A stretch of 64,000 nt of DNA from Methyloversatilis sp. XJ19-49 (lineage in GTDB: Bacteria > Pseudomonadota > Gammaproteobacteria > Burkholderiales > Rhodocyclaceae), in NCBI RefSeq assembly GCF_024580145.1, contig NZ_JANINI010000008.1, positions 95,068 to 159,067 on the forward strand. Direction: 5' to 3'. Under the pieces are notes generated by a model. That model searched no databases, had not been told where the DNA came from, and worked only from the letters and a program-made list of their open reading frames with translations. Position numbers and translations under genes: made by a program. Below, piece after piece: positions 19,274 to 28,541 of the stretch (positions are counted from its first letter, which is position 1; each line of letters opens with the position of its first letter).

Positions 19274-20256
19274 ATAGATCGTTGTTCGCGGTGCCGGCGT
19301 TGTGTCTGCTGCTTGCGTCGTGCGCAGGCACGCGGCCGGCGCCGGTTGAGATCCGTCCGCCGGTGGGGGCGGCACCCACTGCGGCACCGGCCACGCCCGC
19401 CGCCGCCGCACAACGCCCCGGCGTACACGTCGTCGCCAAGGGCGACACGCTGTTCAGCATCGCGCTCGAATATGGTCAGGACTGGCGCGATCTGGTGATC
19501 TGGAATCGACTCGAAAACCCCAACCTGATCAAGCTAGGGCAGGAATTGCGTATCGCTGCACCGGAGGGTGGCATGGAAACCCGTCCGATCGCCGCACCGG
19601 GCGTTGAATCGCGGCCCCTGGACACGCCTGCTCCGAGCGCGCCGGCAGTGACAGAGCAGGTTCCCGCGGCAGCGGACGCGATGCTCAAGCGCGAGCCACG
19701 CGGCGGCGTTGAGCCGTATTCCGAAGCGGCACTTGACCGCATTCGTTCGGCCGGGATCACGCCCCTGCCGCCGGGTGCAGCCGTCGCGGCCACAACGCCC
19801 GCTCCGCCTGCCTCAACAGCCGGTGCTGCAGGAACCGGCGCACCCGCCATCGTGACACCGCCGGACGCGGTACGTGCGGAAGACGGCGTCGAGTGGAGCT
19901 GGCCGGCGAGCGGCCGCATCATCGGACGCTTCGGCGAAGGCAGCAACAAGGGCGTCGATGTTTCGGGTCGTACCGGCGACCCGGTTCTGGCTGCGGCCGG
20001 CGGTCGCGTGGTGTATGCCGGCGATGCCATGCGCGGTTATGGCAAACTGGTCATCGTCAAGCACGACAATACGTTTTTGTCCGCTTACGCGCACAACAGC
20101 AAGATACTGGTTCAGGAACGCGACACGGTAAAGCGCGGTCAGCGTATCGCCGAGATAGGCGACAGCGACACCGAAGCCGGCAAGCCCCGTCTGCACTTCG
20201 AAATACGGCGCCAGGGCAAACCCGTCGATCCGATGAAGTATCTGCCACCGAGATAA
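19270..20256 (+). CDS. nlpD: NlpD-like lipoprotein (LysM and degenerate M23)
   Basis: 328 residues. A lipoprotein signal with lipobox LLASC (Cys ~18), a LysM peptidoglycan-binding domain (~55-100, [23 protein letters not shown]), a Pro/Ala linker, and a C-terminal LytM/M23 domain (~215-328). The catalytic His-Gly-Asp motif of active M23 enzymes is changed (NKGVDVSG), and the family NlpD is known as a non-catalytic activator of the amidase AmiC during cell separation. It sits just before rpoS; in other bacteria an rpoS promoter lies inside nlpD. Confidence 0.93.
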   Translation: MNRSLFAVPALCLLLASCAGTRPAPVEIRPPVGAAPTAAPATPAAAAQRPGVHVVAKGDTLFSIALEYGQDWRDLVIWNRLENPNLIKLGQELRIAAPEGGMETRPIAAPGVESRPLDTPAPSAPAVTEQVPAAADAMLKREPRGGVEPYSEAALDRIRSAGITPLPPGAAVAATTPAPPASTAGAAGTGAPAIVTPPDAVRAEDGVEWSWPASGRIIGRFGEGSNKGVDVSGRTGDPVLAAAGGRVVYAGDAMRGYGKLVIVKHDNTFLSAYAHNSKILVQERDTVKRGQRIAEIGDSDTEAGKPRLHFEIRRQGKPVDPMKYLPPR

Positions 20257-20259
20257 TCC

Positions 20260-21213
20260 ATGTCCGATCTTTCGCAACCCGAAGACGCTGAACCGGCTGA
20301 GCCCGTCGACGACGATGCCGTCGTGGGCGAGCTGGATGGCGTCGAGGTCGCGGCCGAACCGGTCGAAGCGCCCGAGGCGGAATTCCTCGGCGATGCCACT
20401 CAGCTCTACCTGAACGAAATCGGTGCCAACCCGCTGCTGACGCCGGAGGAAGAACTCGCCCTGTCGCGCCGCGTGCGCCTGGGTGATTTCGAAGCGCGCC
20501 AGACCATGATCGAGCGCAACCTGCGCCTGGTCGTGAATATCGCAAAGCACTACCTGAACCGCGGCATGCCGCTGCTTGACCTCGTGGAGGAGGGCAATCT
20601 CGGCTTGATCCACGCGCTTGAAAAGTTCGATCCGGAGCGCGGCTTCCGCTTCTCCACCTACGCCACGTGGTGGATACGGCAGAACATCGAGCGCGCGATC
20701 ATGAACCAGTCGCGCACCATACGGCTGCCGGTGCATGTGGTGAAGGAACTGAACCAGGTGCTTCGCGCCATGCGCAATCTGGAGGCGCGCAGCGGTGGCG
20801 ATTGCTGCGCCGAAGACATCGCAACCTTGCTGGCCAAGCCGGTCGAGGACGTGCGGCACATTCTTTCGCTGAACGAACACACTGCTTCGCTCGATGCGCC
20901 GCTCGACATCGATCCTTCGCTTTCGATCGGTGAGTCGCTTGCCGACGAAAATCAGGAAGGGCCGGAGGAGCAGATCCAGAACGCCGAAATCGGCAGCCTC
21001 GTGCAGGCCTGGATCGCCCAACTCAACGACAAGCAGCGTACGGTGATCGAGTATCGCTATGGCATCAACAACCGCGAGATAGCCACCCTGGAAGAACTGG
21101 CCGACCAGCTCAGTCTTACGCGTGAGCGGGTGCGTCAGATTCAGCTCGAAGCACTTGCTCAGCTACGCAAGATCCTGCGCCGGGCGGGTGTGTCACGCGA
21201 CGTGCTGCTGTAA
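20260..21213 (+). CDS. rpoS: RNA polymerase sigma factor RpoS (sigma-38)
   Basis: 317 residues. After an acidic N-terminus (~1-45) come region 1.2/2 ([80 protein letters not shown]), region 3 and region 4 with the [19 protein letters not shown] helix-turn-helix. DLVEEGN and the lack of a long non-conserved region separate it from RpoD. It controls stationary-phase and general stress genes. Starts 3 bases after nlpD. Confidence 0.96.
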   Translation: MSDLSQPEDAEPAEPVDDDAVVGELDGVEVAAEPVEAPEAEFLGDATQLYLNEIGANPLLTPEEELALSRRVRLGDFEARQTMIERNLRLVVNIAKHYLNRGMPLLDLVEEGNLGLIHALEKFDPERGFRFSTYATWWIRQNIERAIMNQSRTIRLPVHVVKELNQVLRAMRNLEARSGGDCCAEDIATLLAKPVEDVRHILSLNEHTASLDAPLDIDPSLSIGESLADENQEGPEEQIQNAEIGSLVQAWIAQLNDKQRTVIEYRYGINNREIATLEELADQLSLTRERVRQIQLEALAQLRKILRRAGVSRDVLL

Positions 21214-21270
21214 GCGCCGTCAGGGATGCCTTTCAGCGCCGGCTTTTGCATGCTCGGCAGGTTCTAACGG

Positions 21271-21364
21271 CAGCGCGATGCGCTGCGAAACCCCAGAGCT
21301 CGGGAGGCTGGCTATGCATAGCCAGCCCGTTCAGCAGGCGCAGCGCAATGCGCTGCGAAACCCC
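21271..21364. repeat. Two repeats flanking a 22-bp palindrome
   Basis: Two copies of a 24-base unit (21271-21294 and 21341-21364) differ at one base; each contains CAGCGC-(G/A)AT-GCGCTG and ends GAAACCCC. Between them a perfect 22-bp palindrome (21306-21327) has core GCTGGCTATGCATAGCCAGC. The array fills the gap between convergent rpoS and fliR, so it may work as a bidirectional terminator or be a REP-like element. Confidence 0.75.
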
Positions 21365-21368
21365 TGCT

Positions 21369-22142
21369 TCACCCCATTGCGAGTTGGGCTACGGTTTCGA
21401 GTCCGTACTCGAACATGCGCTGCATCGCTGGTGCGATGAAGGACAGTGACAGCATCAGCATCACGAACCCGGCGATCAGCGTCACTGGAAAGCCGATGGC
21501 GAACAGGTTGAGCGCCGGTGCGGCGCGCGTGAGTACGGCCAGTGCGATATTGACCACAAGCAGTGCTGCGATCAGTGGCAGCGCCAGCATCAGGCCGGCG
21601 GAGAACACCGTGCTGCCCCAGCGCGCAATGGCCAGCCAACCATTGGCCGGGAACAGGTCGGCACCGACCGGCCACCATTCGAAGCTGTTGCCCAGCACGG
21701 CCAGCAGCATCAGGTGGCCATTGATGGACAGGAAGATCAACGTCGCCATCAGACCAAGAAACTCCGCGATCACCGGCGACTGCGACGCGTTGTCCGGGTC
21801 GTAGAACATTGCGAAGCCCAGACCCATCTGCAGGCCGATCAACTCGCCGGCCAGATCGACCGCCGCGAACACGATGCGTATCGTGAAGCCGAGTGCGATG
21901 CCGATCAGCATCTGCTGCACCAGTGCCATCGTGCCGGGCCAGGTTCCGACGCTGAGCCCGGACGGCGGCAGCGTGGGCACGATGGCAAAGGTAATCAGCA
22001 GGCCGAGCGCGAGCCGGGCGCGCATGACGAAGGCGCGGTTGCTGAAAACCGGCGCCGCGGCGATCAGTCCCATCACCCGCGCCAGCGGAAACAGGAAACT
22101 CGCCATCCACAGGTCGAGCTGGGCGGCGGTGACCGAAATCAT
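21369..22142 (-). CDS. fliR: Flagellar export apparatus protein FliR
   Basis: 257 residues with about six hydrophobic segments. FliR is part of the FliP5-FliQ4-FliR1 export gate inside the flagellar type III secretion system. Seen: LFPLARVMGLIAAAPVFSNR at the N-terminus, AAVDLAGELIGLQMGLGFAMFYDPD, and NLFAIGFPVTLIAGFVMLML near the C-terminus. It is the last gene of fliOPQR, 6 bases after fliQ. Confidence 0.94.
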   Translation of the reverse strand: MISVTAAQLDLWMASFLFPLARVMGLIAAAPVFSNRAFVMRARLALGLLITFAIVPTLPPSGLSVGTWPGTMALVQQMLIGIALGFTIRIVFAAVDLAGELIGLQMGLGFAMFYDPDNASQSPVIAEFLGLMATLIFLSINGHLMLLAVLGNSFEWWPVGADLFPANGWLAIARWGSTVFSAGLMLALPLIAALLVVNIALAVLTRAAPALNLFAIGFPVTLIAGFVMLMLSLSFIAPAMQRMFEYGLETVAQLAMG

Positions 22143-22148
22143 TCAGGA

Positions 22149-22418
22149 CTAGCCGAGCAGCGACGGGATCGACGAATACAGCCGGCGCATGTAATCGGTC
22201 ATGATGGTGATCATCCACGGGCCGCCGATGACCAGCACGGCGAACACCGCGATCAGCTTGGGTATGAACGAAAGTGTCATTTCGTTCACCTGGGTGGCAG
22301 CCTGGAAGATGCTGACGATCAGGCCGGTGATCAAGGCCGCGCCCAGCATGGGCGCGGACACGAGGAGCAGTGTTTCGACGGCGTGACGGCCGATGTCGAC
22401 AACGGTGGTGGGCGTCAT
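22149..22418 (-). CDS. fliQ: Flagellar export apparatus protein FliQ
   Basis: 89 residues from MTPTTVVDIG, exactly the family length; an open upstream extension is not needed. Two transmembrane helices (about 17-40 and 55-75) with the conserved LLLVSAPMLGAALITGLIVS and QVNEMTLSFIPK segment that packs around FliP in the export gate. Thirteen bases after fliP. Confidence 0.95.
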   Translation of the reverse strand: MTPTTVVDIGRHAVETLLLVSAPMLGAALITGLIVSIFQAATQVNEMTLSFIPKLIAVFAVLVIGGPWMITIMTDYMRRLYSSIPSLLG

Positions 22419-22431
22419 GGTGCGCAGTCCT

Positions 22432-23184
22432 TCATATCTGGCCGAAACTGGAAACGAGCGTGCCGAGAATGAGGTTCCAGCCATCCACCAGCACGAAAAG
22501 CATGAGCTTGAAGGGCAGCGACACGATGACCGGCGACATCATCATCATGCCCATGGACATCAGCACCGATGCGACCACCATGTCGATGATGATGAATGGA
22601 ATGAAGATGATGAAGCCGATCTGAAAAGCCGTCTTCAACTCTGATGTGACGTAGGCGGGTACGACGACGCGCATCGGCAACTGTTCCGAACTGGCGACCT
22701 TTGGGGTGTTCGACAGACGCATGAACAGCTCGATGTCCGGCTCGCGCACCTGCTTCAGCATGAAGGTTTTCAGCGGTTTGGCGCCCGCGTCCAGCGCCTG
22801 TTCGAAGCCGATGCGGTTTTCGCTCAGCGGCAGGTAGGCCTCGGCGTAGATCTTCTCGCCGACCGGCGCCATGATGAAAAAGCTCAGGAACAGCGCCAGA
22901 CCGATCAGCACCTGGTTGGGCGGACTGGTCTGCGTGCCCATGGCCTGACGCAGCAGCGACAGCACGATGATGATGCGGGTGAAGCTGGTCATCATCAGCA
23001 TGACCGCCGGCAGGAAGGACAGGCTGGTCAGCAGCAGCAGGGTCTGGATGGACAGCGACCAGTTGGTGCCGCCGCCGGCGGCCGGCGTGCTGGTCAGTGC
23101 AGGCAGGGCCTGTGCCCACGTGTCCGGGGCCGCGACTGCGCCCAGTGCGGCAAGTCCCAGCGCCGGAAGCAGGCGTCGCGTCAT
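22432..23184 (-). CDS. fliP: Flagellar export apparatus protein FliP
   Basis: 250 residues with a cleavable signal peptide (MTRRLLPALGLAALGAVAAP), which is normal for FliP. Seen: LSFLPAVMLMMTSFTRIIIV, MGTQTSPPNQVLIGLALFL, EAYLPLSENRIGFEQALDAG, and the C-terminal MGMMMMSPVIVSLPFKLMLF methionine-rich gate helix. FliP forms the pentameric core of the export pore. Start ATG at 23184 overlaps the fliO stop (ATGA). Confidence 0.96.
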   Translation of the reverse strand: MTRRLLPALGLAALGAVAAPDTWAQALPALTSTPAAGGGTNWSLSIQTLLLLTSLSFLPAVMLMMTSFTRIIIVLSLLRQAMGTQTSPPNQVLIGLALFLSFFIMAPVGEKIYAEAYLPLSENRIGFEQALDAGAKPLKTFMLKQVREPDIELFMRLSNTPKVASSEQLPMRVVVPAYVTSELKTAFQIGFIIFIPFIIIDMVVASVLMSMGMMMMSPVIVSLPFKLMLFVLVDGWNLILGTLVSSFGQI

Positions 23185-23600
23185 GACCGACCTGCTTTCA
23201 GTTTCGCCAGCAGGGCGCCGAAGTCTGCCGCGACCGGCTTTGCATCGGTGCCGGCCGGACTGATCTCTCCGCGCGGCAGCGTCGCGATGCCGGTGACCGA
23301 GCCGGGCGCTACGCCGACCACCAGCCAGTGTTCGCCGATTTCCAGCAGGACCACGCGTTCGCGCGATCCCACCGCGATGCCGCCGACGGTGCGGATCGGT
23401 GCGCTGCCGGTCAGGCGACCGCCGGACAGGCGGCGCAGCAGCCACAGCACGGCGAACAGTGTCGCAAGCACGACACCGAGCGCGCCGACCATCTGCATGA
23501 CTGCACCGGCGCCGCTGGCCGGCGCCGCGGTGGCCGTCGGCTCTGCGGCTTGAAGGAGGCCGGCGGAACAAACAAGCAAAAGCGATAGCCAAGTTTTCAT
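23181..23600 (-). CDS. fliO: Flagellar biosynthetic protein FliO
   Basis: 139 residues. Signal-like N-terminus (MKTWLSLLLVCSAGLLQA), one transmembrane helix (about 34-55), then the cytoplasmic domain with SRERVVLLEIGEHWLVVGVAPGSV, the FliO signature. FliO helps assemble the FliP ring. It begins the fliOPQR unit; fliN, normally its upstream neighbour, lies 1.6 kb away beyond two unrelated genes. Confidence 0.9.
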   Translation of the reverse strand: MKTWLSLLLVCSAGLLQAAEPTATAAPASGAGAVMQMVGALGVVLATLFAVLWLLRRLSGGRLTGSAPIRTVGGIAVGSRERVVLLEIGEHWLVVGVAPGSVTGIATLPRGEISPAGTDAKPVAADFGALLAKLKAGRS

Positions 23601-23851
23601 GCGCCAAGGCTAGCGCCCGACAGTACCGGTTCAGCGCGGGAATAGATCGGTTTTAGGCCGGCAATTTCTGCCGCTCGACGTCCGGCTCCGTGCGCCGTCG
23701 GGGATCGCCGCTGCGCGGCGCGCGCGAGGCGTTGAACGTATCGTCCGCGCTGGTGCTCAAACCTGTGCGATTCAGAAGATGAAGATGCGTCGATCGCGAT
23801 CCCCACGGATGCAGGACATTGCGCCGGACCCAACTGGTACCACACCCTTCC

Positions 23852-24739
23852 ATGACTTCACATCGATCCAGCCAGGATCGCCCCGTGCTCGCCCCGCAGA
23901 CTTTCAGACGGGCACTTGAAAAGAGCCACGAAGCGAAGGAAAAAGTCGAAGTCTGTGCCGATGAACTGACCTCGGCCAACGATGCGGTCAAGGCGAAGAT
24001 CGCGATGGGCGTAACGTCTTTGCCCGTGCATGAAGCCCTGGCGGACAGCGAGGGCGTTGAAGTCAAGGTGCACGAAGTCGCGGGCGACCTGAACGAGGTG
24101 ACGGATACGCTGGCGCAGGGCATCGATGACCTGAAGGAGGTCGAATCTGCGCTGAAGCGCTCCCGAAAAGCGTTGCTCGAGTCGGAGGCCGCTCTGGCGA
24201 TGTCACAGCGGGGAGAGCAGAAGGCAAAGTTCGACGGCATGCATGACCTGCGGACCGGCTTGCCCAATCGCACGCTGTTCGATGACCGCCTTGCGCAAGC
24301 CATTTCGCTCGCCGAACGCCATGGCTGGACCCTGGCCGTCATGTTTCTCGATCTTGATCGCTTCAAGGCAGTGAATGACATGCATGGGCACGCCGCCGGC
24401 GACCGCGTGCTGGAGGAGATCGCGCATCGGCTCATCGGACACTGTCGCGATGAAGACTCGGTATGCCGCAACGGGGGGGACGAGTTCCTCTACCTGCTGA
24501 TGAACCCACAGGGCCGGGAAAACATCGAGCGCGTGGCCAGTATGGTGCTGGCGAACCTGGGTGCCCCGATCGACATGGACGGCCTGCAGCTCGTCATCAC
24601 GCCCAGCATCGGCATTTCGCTTTATCCGGAACACGGCGAGACCGGGGATCGACTGATCGAGCATGCCGATGTCGCCATGTATCGGGCAAAGCGGGAAACA
24701 AGCGGTTTTGCGATCTTCGACCGCGCCAAGCCAGGGTAG
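23852..24739 (+). CDS. GGDEF-domain diguanylate cyclase
   Basis: 295 residues from ATG 23852; the start is uncertain because no SD is clear (TTG 23819 is possible). The first ~130 residues are charged, probably coiled-coil, with no recognised sensor. The GGDEF domain (~135-290) has DLRTGLPNRTLFDDRL, FLDLDRFKAVND, an intact NGGDEF active site and a product-inhibition RxxD (RDED) five residues upstream. It should make c-di-GMP from GTP. It is inserted, on the opposite strand, between fliN and fliO. Confidence 0.9.
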   Translation: MTSHRSSQDRPVLAPQTFRRALEKSHEAKEKVEVCADELTSANDAVKAKIAMGVTSLPVHEALADSEGVEVKVHEVAGDLNEVTDTLAQGIDDLKEVESALKRSRKALLESEAALAMSQRGEQKAKFDGMHDLRTGLPNRTLFDDRLAQAISLAERHGWTLAVMFLDLDRFKAVNDMHGHAAGDRVLEEIAHRLIGHCRDEDSVCRNGGDEFLYLLMNPQGRENIERVASMVLANLGAPIDMDGLQLVITPSIGISLYPEHGETGDRLIEHADVAMYRAKRETSGFAIFDRAKPG

Positions 24740-24825
24740 ATCTCGTCCGACGGGAGTGCCCATACTGCACGCCGTCGAGCGAGGGGGGCTGTGCTGACCC
24801 GTGGTCGCCGAAACGGCTGTGCAGG

Positions 24826-25017
24826 CTACCGTTTGCCGAGCGCTTCTTCGATGCGCTTGTCGGTCTTGTACTGACTCAACGCATAGACCGCCCACAGCGC
24901 AGCCGGTATCCAGCCGATCAGCGTCAGCTGCAGGATGAGGCAAACCACGCCGGCGATCGGGCGACCTATGGTGAAGAAGACCATGAATGGCAGGAAGATG
25001 GCGAGCAGCAGTCGCAT
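24826..25017 (-). CDS. Pmp3/YqaE-family small membrane protein
   Basis: 63 residues from ATG 25017, preceded by GGAG. Two hydrophobic helices (about 2-22 and 25-47) and the family pattern FTIGRPIAGVVCLILQLTLIGWIPAALWAVYALSQYKTDKRI reduced here to key residues: the tight turn between helices, a Trp-Ile-Pro and the terminal basic stretch. Pmp3-type proteolipids affect membrane potential and stress tolerance in yeast and plants; the bacterial role is not clear. Confidence 0.8.
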   Translation of the reverse strand: MRLLLAIFLPFMVFFTIGRPIAGVVCLILQLTLIGWIPAALWAVYALSQYKTDKRIEEALGKR

Positions 25018-25125
25018 GACGGCTCCGTGAAGAGAGGGGATGGCCAACGATACCATTCGTTGCCCAGCCCGCGAATCGCCGCGGCGTCAGCTTTCCGTAC
25101 TTGCCATGACAGCGGGCACCGACAG

Positions 25126-25157
25126 AAAAAGAGCGATGCCTTGGCATCGCTCTTTTT
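25126..25157. terminator. Bidirectional terminator downstream of fliN
   Basis: A perfect 15-bp stem (AAAAAGAGCGATGCC / GGCATCGCTCTTTTT) with a 2-base loop and T runs on both strands. On the minus strand it ends the fliF-to-fliN transcript; fliOPQR therefore probably needs its own promoter. Confidence 0.9.
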
Positions 25158-25207
25158 CATTCGCCAGCCTGATTCGGACTGACCTGCGGCCCGATCGGGA
25201 GCAATCG

Positions 25208-25651
25208 TCAGCGTTTCAGTTTCTTCATCCGCTCCGCGGGCGTGATGATGTCGGTCAGGCGAATGCCGAACTTTTCGTTCACCACCACCACTTCGCCCTG
25301 CGCAATCAGCGTGCCGTTGACCAGCACGTCCATCGGCTCGCCGGCCATTCCGTCCAGTTCCACCACCGAACCGTGGCCCAGTTGCAGCAGATTTCGGATC
25401 GAAATCTTGGTGCGTCCGAGTTCCACCGTGAGCTGGACCGGGATGTCGAGAATCATCTCGAAGTCGCGCAGCCCTTCGGATGACTTGTTCGCCGCATCAC
25501 CGAACTGCTGGAAGATGTTGGCGGGCTGGACATCCTTCGCCGCCTCCCCGTCGAGTGCGGCAAGCGCATCGTCGGCCGTGGTCTGCTCGGACATCGCAGC
25601 GGCCCAGTCGTCCTCGCTGACCTGCTCTTCCGCTTCAGCCAGATCGCTCAT
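25208..25651 (-). CDS. fliN: Flagellar motor switch protein FliN
   Basis: 147 residues. Acidic N-terminal extension (~1-55), then the SpoA domain: ILDIPVQLTVELGRTKISIRNLL, GSVVELDGMAGEPMDVLVNGTLIAQGEVVVV and FGIRLTDIITPAERM. FliN forms the lower C-ring and docks FliH during export. Four-base overlap with fliM. Confidence 0.96.
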   Translation of the reverse strand: MSDLAEAEEQVSEDDWAAAMSEQTTADDALAALDGEAAKDVQPANIFQQFGDAANKSSEGLRDFEMILDIPVQLTVELGRTKISIRNLLQLGHGSVVELDGMAGEPMDVLVNGTLIAQGEVVVVNEKFGIRLTDIITPAERMKKLKR

Positions 25652-26673
25652 TGTGGTTCCTCACCCTTTTTCTTGCCCTGCACATTCAGGGCGTGTTCGA
25701 TCAATTCTTCCTCGCCGGCCATGAAACGCTCGATCTTCAGCGCATAACGGCCGCCCTGTATGCCGTACTTGCATTCCAGAACCGGAATGCCATCGACCTC
25801 GGCTTGTACGGTGTCTGAAATGGTTATCGGAATGATGTCGCCAACCTTTAGGTTGTTCAGGCCGCCCAGGGTCAGCGAACCGCCTCCCAACTGGACGTTC
25901 AGTTCCACCGCGGCATCCTGTACCTGACGGGTGAGCAGGTTGATCCATCGGTTGTCGGAACTGACGCTGTCGCTCTGCATCGATGAATTAAGCGTGTCGC
26001 GCAGCGGCTCGACCATCGAATACGGCAGGCAGATGTGCATTTCCGCCGACACACCGCCGAGTTCCAGCGTGAAGGTTGCCGCCACGACGATTTCCGACGG
26101 CGTGGCGATGTTGGCGAACTGCGAATTCATTTCCGAGCGCACATACTCGAAATTGATCTTGAAAACAGGCTCCCATGATCGTTCGTACTCGGCGAAGAAC
26201 ACTTCCAGCAGACCCTGGATGATGCGTTGTTCGGTTGGCGTGAAGTCACGCCCCTCGACCCGGGTGTGGAATCGCCCGTCACCGCCGAACATGTTGTCGA
26301 TGACCAGAAAGACGAGGTTCGGATCGAATACCACCAGCCCCGTGCCGCGCAGCGGCTTGACCTGCACCAGATTCAGATTGGTCGGCACGACCAGGTTGCG
26401 GATGAATTCGGAATACTTCTGCAGCCGGATCGGGCCGAGCGAAATTTCGGCGCTGCGCTGCATGAAATTGAACAGGCCGATGCGCAGGTAGCGCGCAAAC
26501 CGCTCGTGTATCAGTTCCAGCGTGGGCATGCGCCCGCGCACGATTCTTTCCTGGGTGCCGAGGTTGTACGGGCGTACGCCGCTCGTGTCTTCGACTTCGG
26601 CTACCTCGTCGGCCTCGCCGGTGACGCCCTTGAGCAGGGCATCCACCTCTTCCTGGGAAAGAAAATCGGACAT
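25648..26673 (-). CDS. fliM: Flagellar motor switch protein FliM
   Basis: 341 residues. The N-terminal CheY-P binding peptide (LSQEEVDALL) is intact, followed by the CheC-like middle domain (~50-230, including MFGGDGRFHTRVEGRDFTPTEQRI) and a C-terminal SpoA domain that binds FliN (ITISDTVQAEVDGIPVLECK). FliM connects chemotactic signalling to rotor switching. Gap of 29 bases from fliL. Confidence 0.97.
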   Translation of the reverse strand: MSDFLSQEEVDALLKGVTGEADEVAEVEDTSGVRPYNLGTQERIVRGRMPTLELIHERFARYLRIGLFNFMQRSAEISLGPIRLQKYSEFIRNLVVPTNLNLVQVKPLRGTGLVVFDPNLVFLVIDNMFGGDGRFHTRVEGRDFTPTEQRIIQGLLEVFFAEYERSWEPVFKINFEYVRSEMNSQFANIATPSEIVVAATFTLELGGVSAEMHICLPYSMVEPLRDTLNSSMQSDSVSSDNRWINLLTRQVQDAAVELNVQLGGGSLTLGGLNNLKVGDIIPITISDTVQAEVDGIPVLECKYGIQGGRYALKIERFMAGEEELIEHALNVQGKKKGEEPQ

Positions 26674-26702
26674 CGCGTTTCCTCGTGACGACCGGATCTC
26701 GC

Positions 26703-27308
26703 CTACTGGACGATGAAGGACGTGAACAACACGGCCTCCACGGGTCCGACTGGCTCTTCCGGCTCACCCTTCTTGTTGGTCGGTACTTCGCCAACGATGG
26801 CGTTGATCGAATTCCTGATTTCGCCGGCCAGTGCTTCGCGACCTTCGGTGGTGCCCAGTTCGGACGCCTTCTTGCCCGACAGCAGCATCAGCACGTGGTG
26901 GCGGATTTCCGGCATGTACACCTTCAGGTTGTCTGCGGCGGGCTGTTCTTCAACCTTGACCGAGGCCTTGACCTGAAGGTACTGATCCACTTGCGTTTCC
27001 GGTGCCAGATTGACGGTGAAGGGGTCGAGTTCGACGAACACCGGTGGCAGGCCCTTGGCTTCCGCTTCCTTCTTTTTCTTCAGCTTGGCCTTCTTTGCGG
27101 CGAGGGCCTTGGCGTCCGGGTCTTCCTCGCTCATTTCATCGGCGTGCTCGTCCTCGCCTTCTTCGGCGTGACTGCCGGCCATCATGAACATGGCGGCGGC
27201 GCCGCCGACGATGACCAGCAGCACGACGGCGAGGATGATGAAGAGCATTTTCTTGCTCTTCTTGGGGGCGTCTGCGGCGACGTCGTCTGCGGTGGCGGCT
27301 TTTGCCAT
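26703..27308 (-). CDS. fliL: Flagellar basal body-associated protein FliL
   Basis: 201 residues. One transmembrane helix (about 21-44), an acidic then lysine-rich linker (residues ~50-85) that is longer than in E. coli FliL, and the periplasmic FliL domain (VFVELDPFTVNL, QYLQVKASVKVEE, MPEIRHHVLMLLSGKKASEL). FliL surrounds stators and supports torque under load. It is transcribed with fliM and fliN. Confidence 0.94.
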   Translation of the reverse strand: MAKAATADDVAADAPKKSKKMLFIILAVVLLVIVGGAAAMFMMAGSHAEEGEDEHADEMSEEDPDAKALAAKKAKLKKKKEAEAKGLPPVFVELDPFTVNLAPETQVDQYLQVKASVKVEEQPAADNLKVYMPEIRHHVLMLLSGKKASELGTTEGREALAGEIRNSINAIVGEVPTNKKGEPEEPVGPVEAVLFTSFIVQ

Positions 27309-27448
27309 GGTGTGCGCTCCTGTATGGATCGGGATTGTCGGCGGGTACTGATGCCTTTCAATGATCGAATAACGGCCGAATGTCCCGTTTTTTTAGCGCC
27401 GATTTACGCGGCGCCATCAGGAGAGTGTGTTCACGCTGCTGTTGATCA

Positions 27449-28468
27449 CTACGCGAACAGGTCGACGAGGCCGCTGCCGCGCCGCGCCGCCGGTGCGATC
27501 AGCAACTCGCCATCGCCATTCCCGTCGCGCCCGCGGTCACCGCGCTGGCCACCCTGGCCCTGATCGCCGGAGCGCTGTTCGCCGCTCACATTGGTGTCGC
27601 CGAGCGAAATGCCCCCCTCGGCCAGCATTTCACGCAGCCGCGGCATGGCCTGTTCCAGCGCTTCCCGCACCTGCGGGCTCGCAGACACGAACTGCGCCGT
27701 GCTCAGATCGCCGCCGATCTGCAGCGAAATCTCGATCCGGCCAAGATGGGGTGGCGTCAGGATCAGTTCCGCGCGGCTGTTGCCGTTCTCGGCCAGCCAG
27801 GTCACCTGGTGGCCGATGTCGTCCGCCCAGCCCGGATGCGTGATCGGCGTGGCAACGGCCATTTCGGTGGCGGGTTTCTGTGCCGCGTTCAGGTGGGCGC
27901 GGAAGTCGCCCTGCGGGAGCTGCTGTGTCGCCGATTGTCCGGCGTCCATCCGGGAATCAACATTCAGCAACGCATCCGGCAGATTCTTGCCGTTCGTGTC
28001 GCCGCTGCCGTCCGTCGCCGCGGCAATCGCTGCCGCCGGCAAGTCGCCGGATGCCTCGCGGCCCGCTTTCCTGCCGCCTTGCCCGGTCGGATCGAAATCA
28101 AGGTCGGACTGTTCGACCGGCGCACTGGTGCCCCCCGCAAGCCGTTCGATGACGGGGAGGACTGCCGGTGCGAGCAGGCCGGCCGGCAGCAGTTCGGTCG
28201 CGATACGACCGGGGTCGGCGCTGAGTGCATCCAGCAGATCGACCTTCTCGTCGTCCGGCGTGCCGCTGCCGTCATCAAGCAGCTTGGCCAGCAAGGCGGC
28301 ACGGGGATCTTCAGGCGCGTTCTTGAGGGAGTCCTGCAGCAGGTTGGCGAATGCCGTCGCCGCGTCCTCGGGCGATGCATCGGCGCCGATGCCGCGCGCT
28401 TCGCCTACCGGACCGCTTGAAGCGAGCGGCGTTGCGGACGAAGGCAAGCTGAGCTTGATGTCTGACAT
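27449..28468 (-). CDS. fliK: Flagellar hook-length control protein FliK
   Basis: 339 residues from MSDIKLSLP at 28468, with GGAGG 8 bases upstream. The low-complexity Ala/Asp/Gly-rich N-terminal two thirds act as the ruler; the conserved C-terminal domain (~235-305) has AELILTPPHLGRIEISLQIGG, the part that contacts FlhB to switch export from hook to filament. The tail is Gly/Arg/Asp-rich. A second FliK-like gene is present at 43923. Confidence 0.92.
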   Translation of the reverse strand: MSDIKLSLPSSATPLASSGPVGEARGIGADASPEDAATAFANLLQDSLKNAPEDPRAALLAKLLDDGSGTPDDEKVDLLDALSADPGRIATELLPAGLLAPAVLPVIERLAGGTSAPVEQSDLDFDPTGQGGRKAGREASGDLPAAAIAAATDGSGDTNGKNLPDALLNVDSRMDAGQSATQQLPQGDFRAHLNAAQKPATEMAVATPITHPGWADDIGHQVTWLAENGNSRAELILTPPHLGRIEISLQIGGDLSTAQFVSASPQVREALEQAMPRLREMLAEGGISLGDTNVSGEQRSGDQGQGGQRGDRGRDGNGDGELLIAPAARRGSGLVDLFA

Positions 28469-28541
28469 GGGGAAATCCTCCGTTGATGGAGGCGTATAAG
28501 CAGCTAGCGTGCCAGCTTCCGGGACGTGCGAACGTGAAGTG

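Noticed and set aside
19270..20256. Inactive, decaying M23 peptidase
   Set aside because: Loss of catalytic residues is normal for NlpD, an amidase activator.
21271..21364. CRISPR-like repeats
   Set aside because: Only two copies, each with its own dyad, with a palindrome as the spacer and no cas gene nearby.
24433..24500. Degenerate GGDEF in the 295-residue cyclase
   Set aside because: The motif reads GGDEF exactly with the upstream RxxD; active site is intact.
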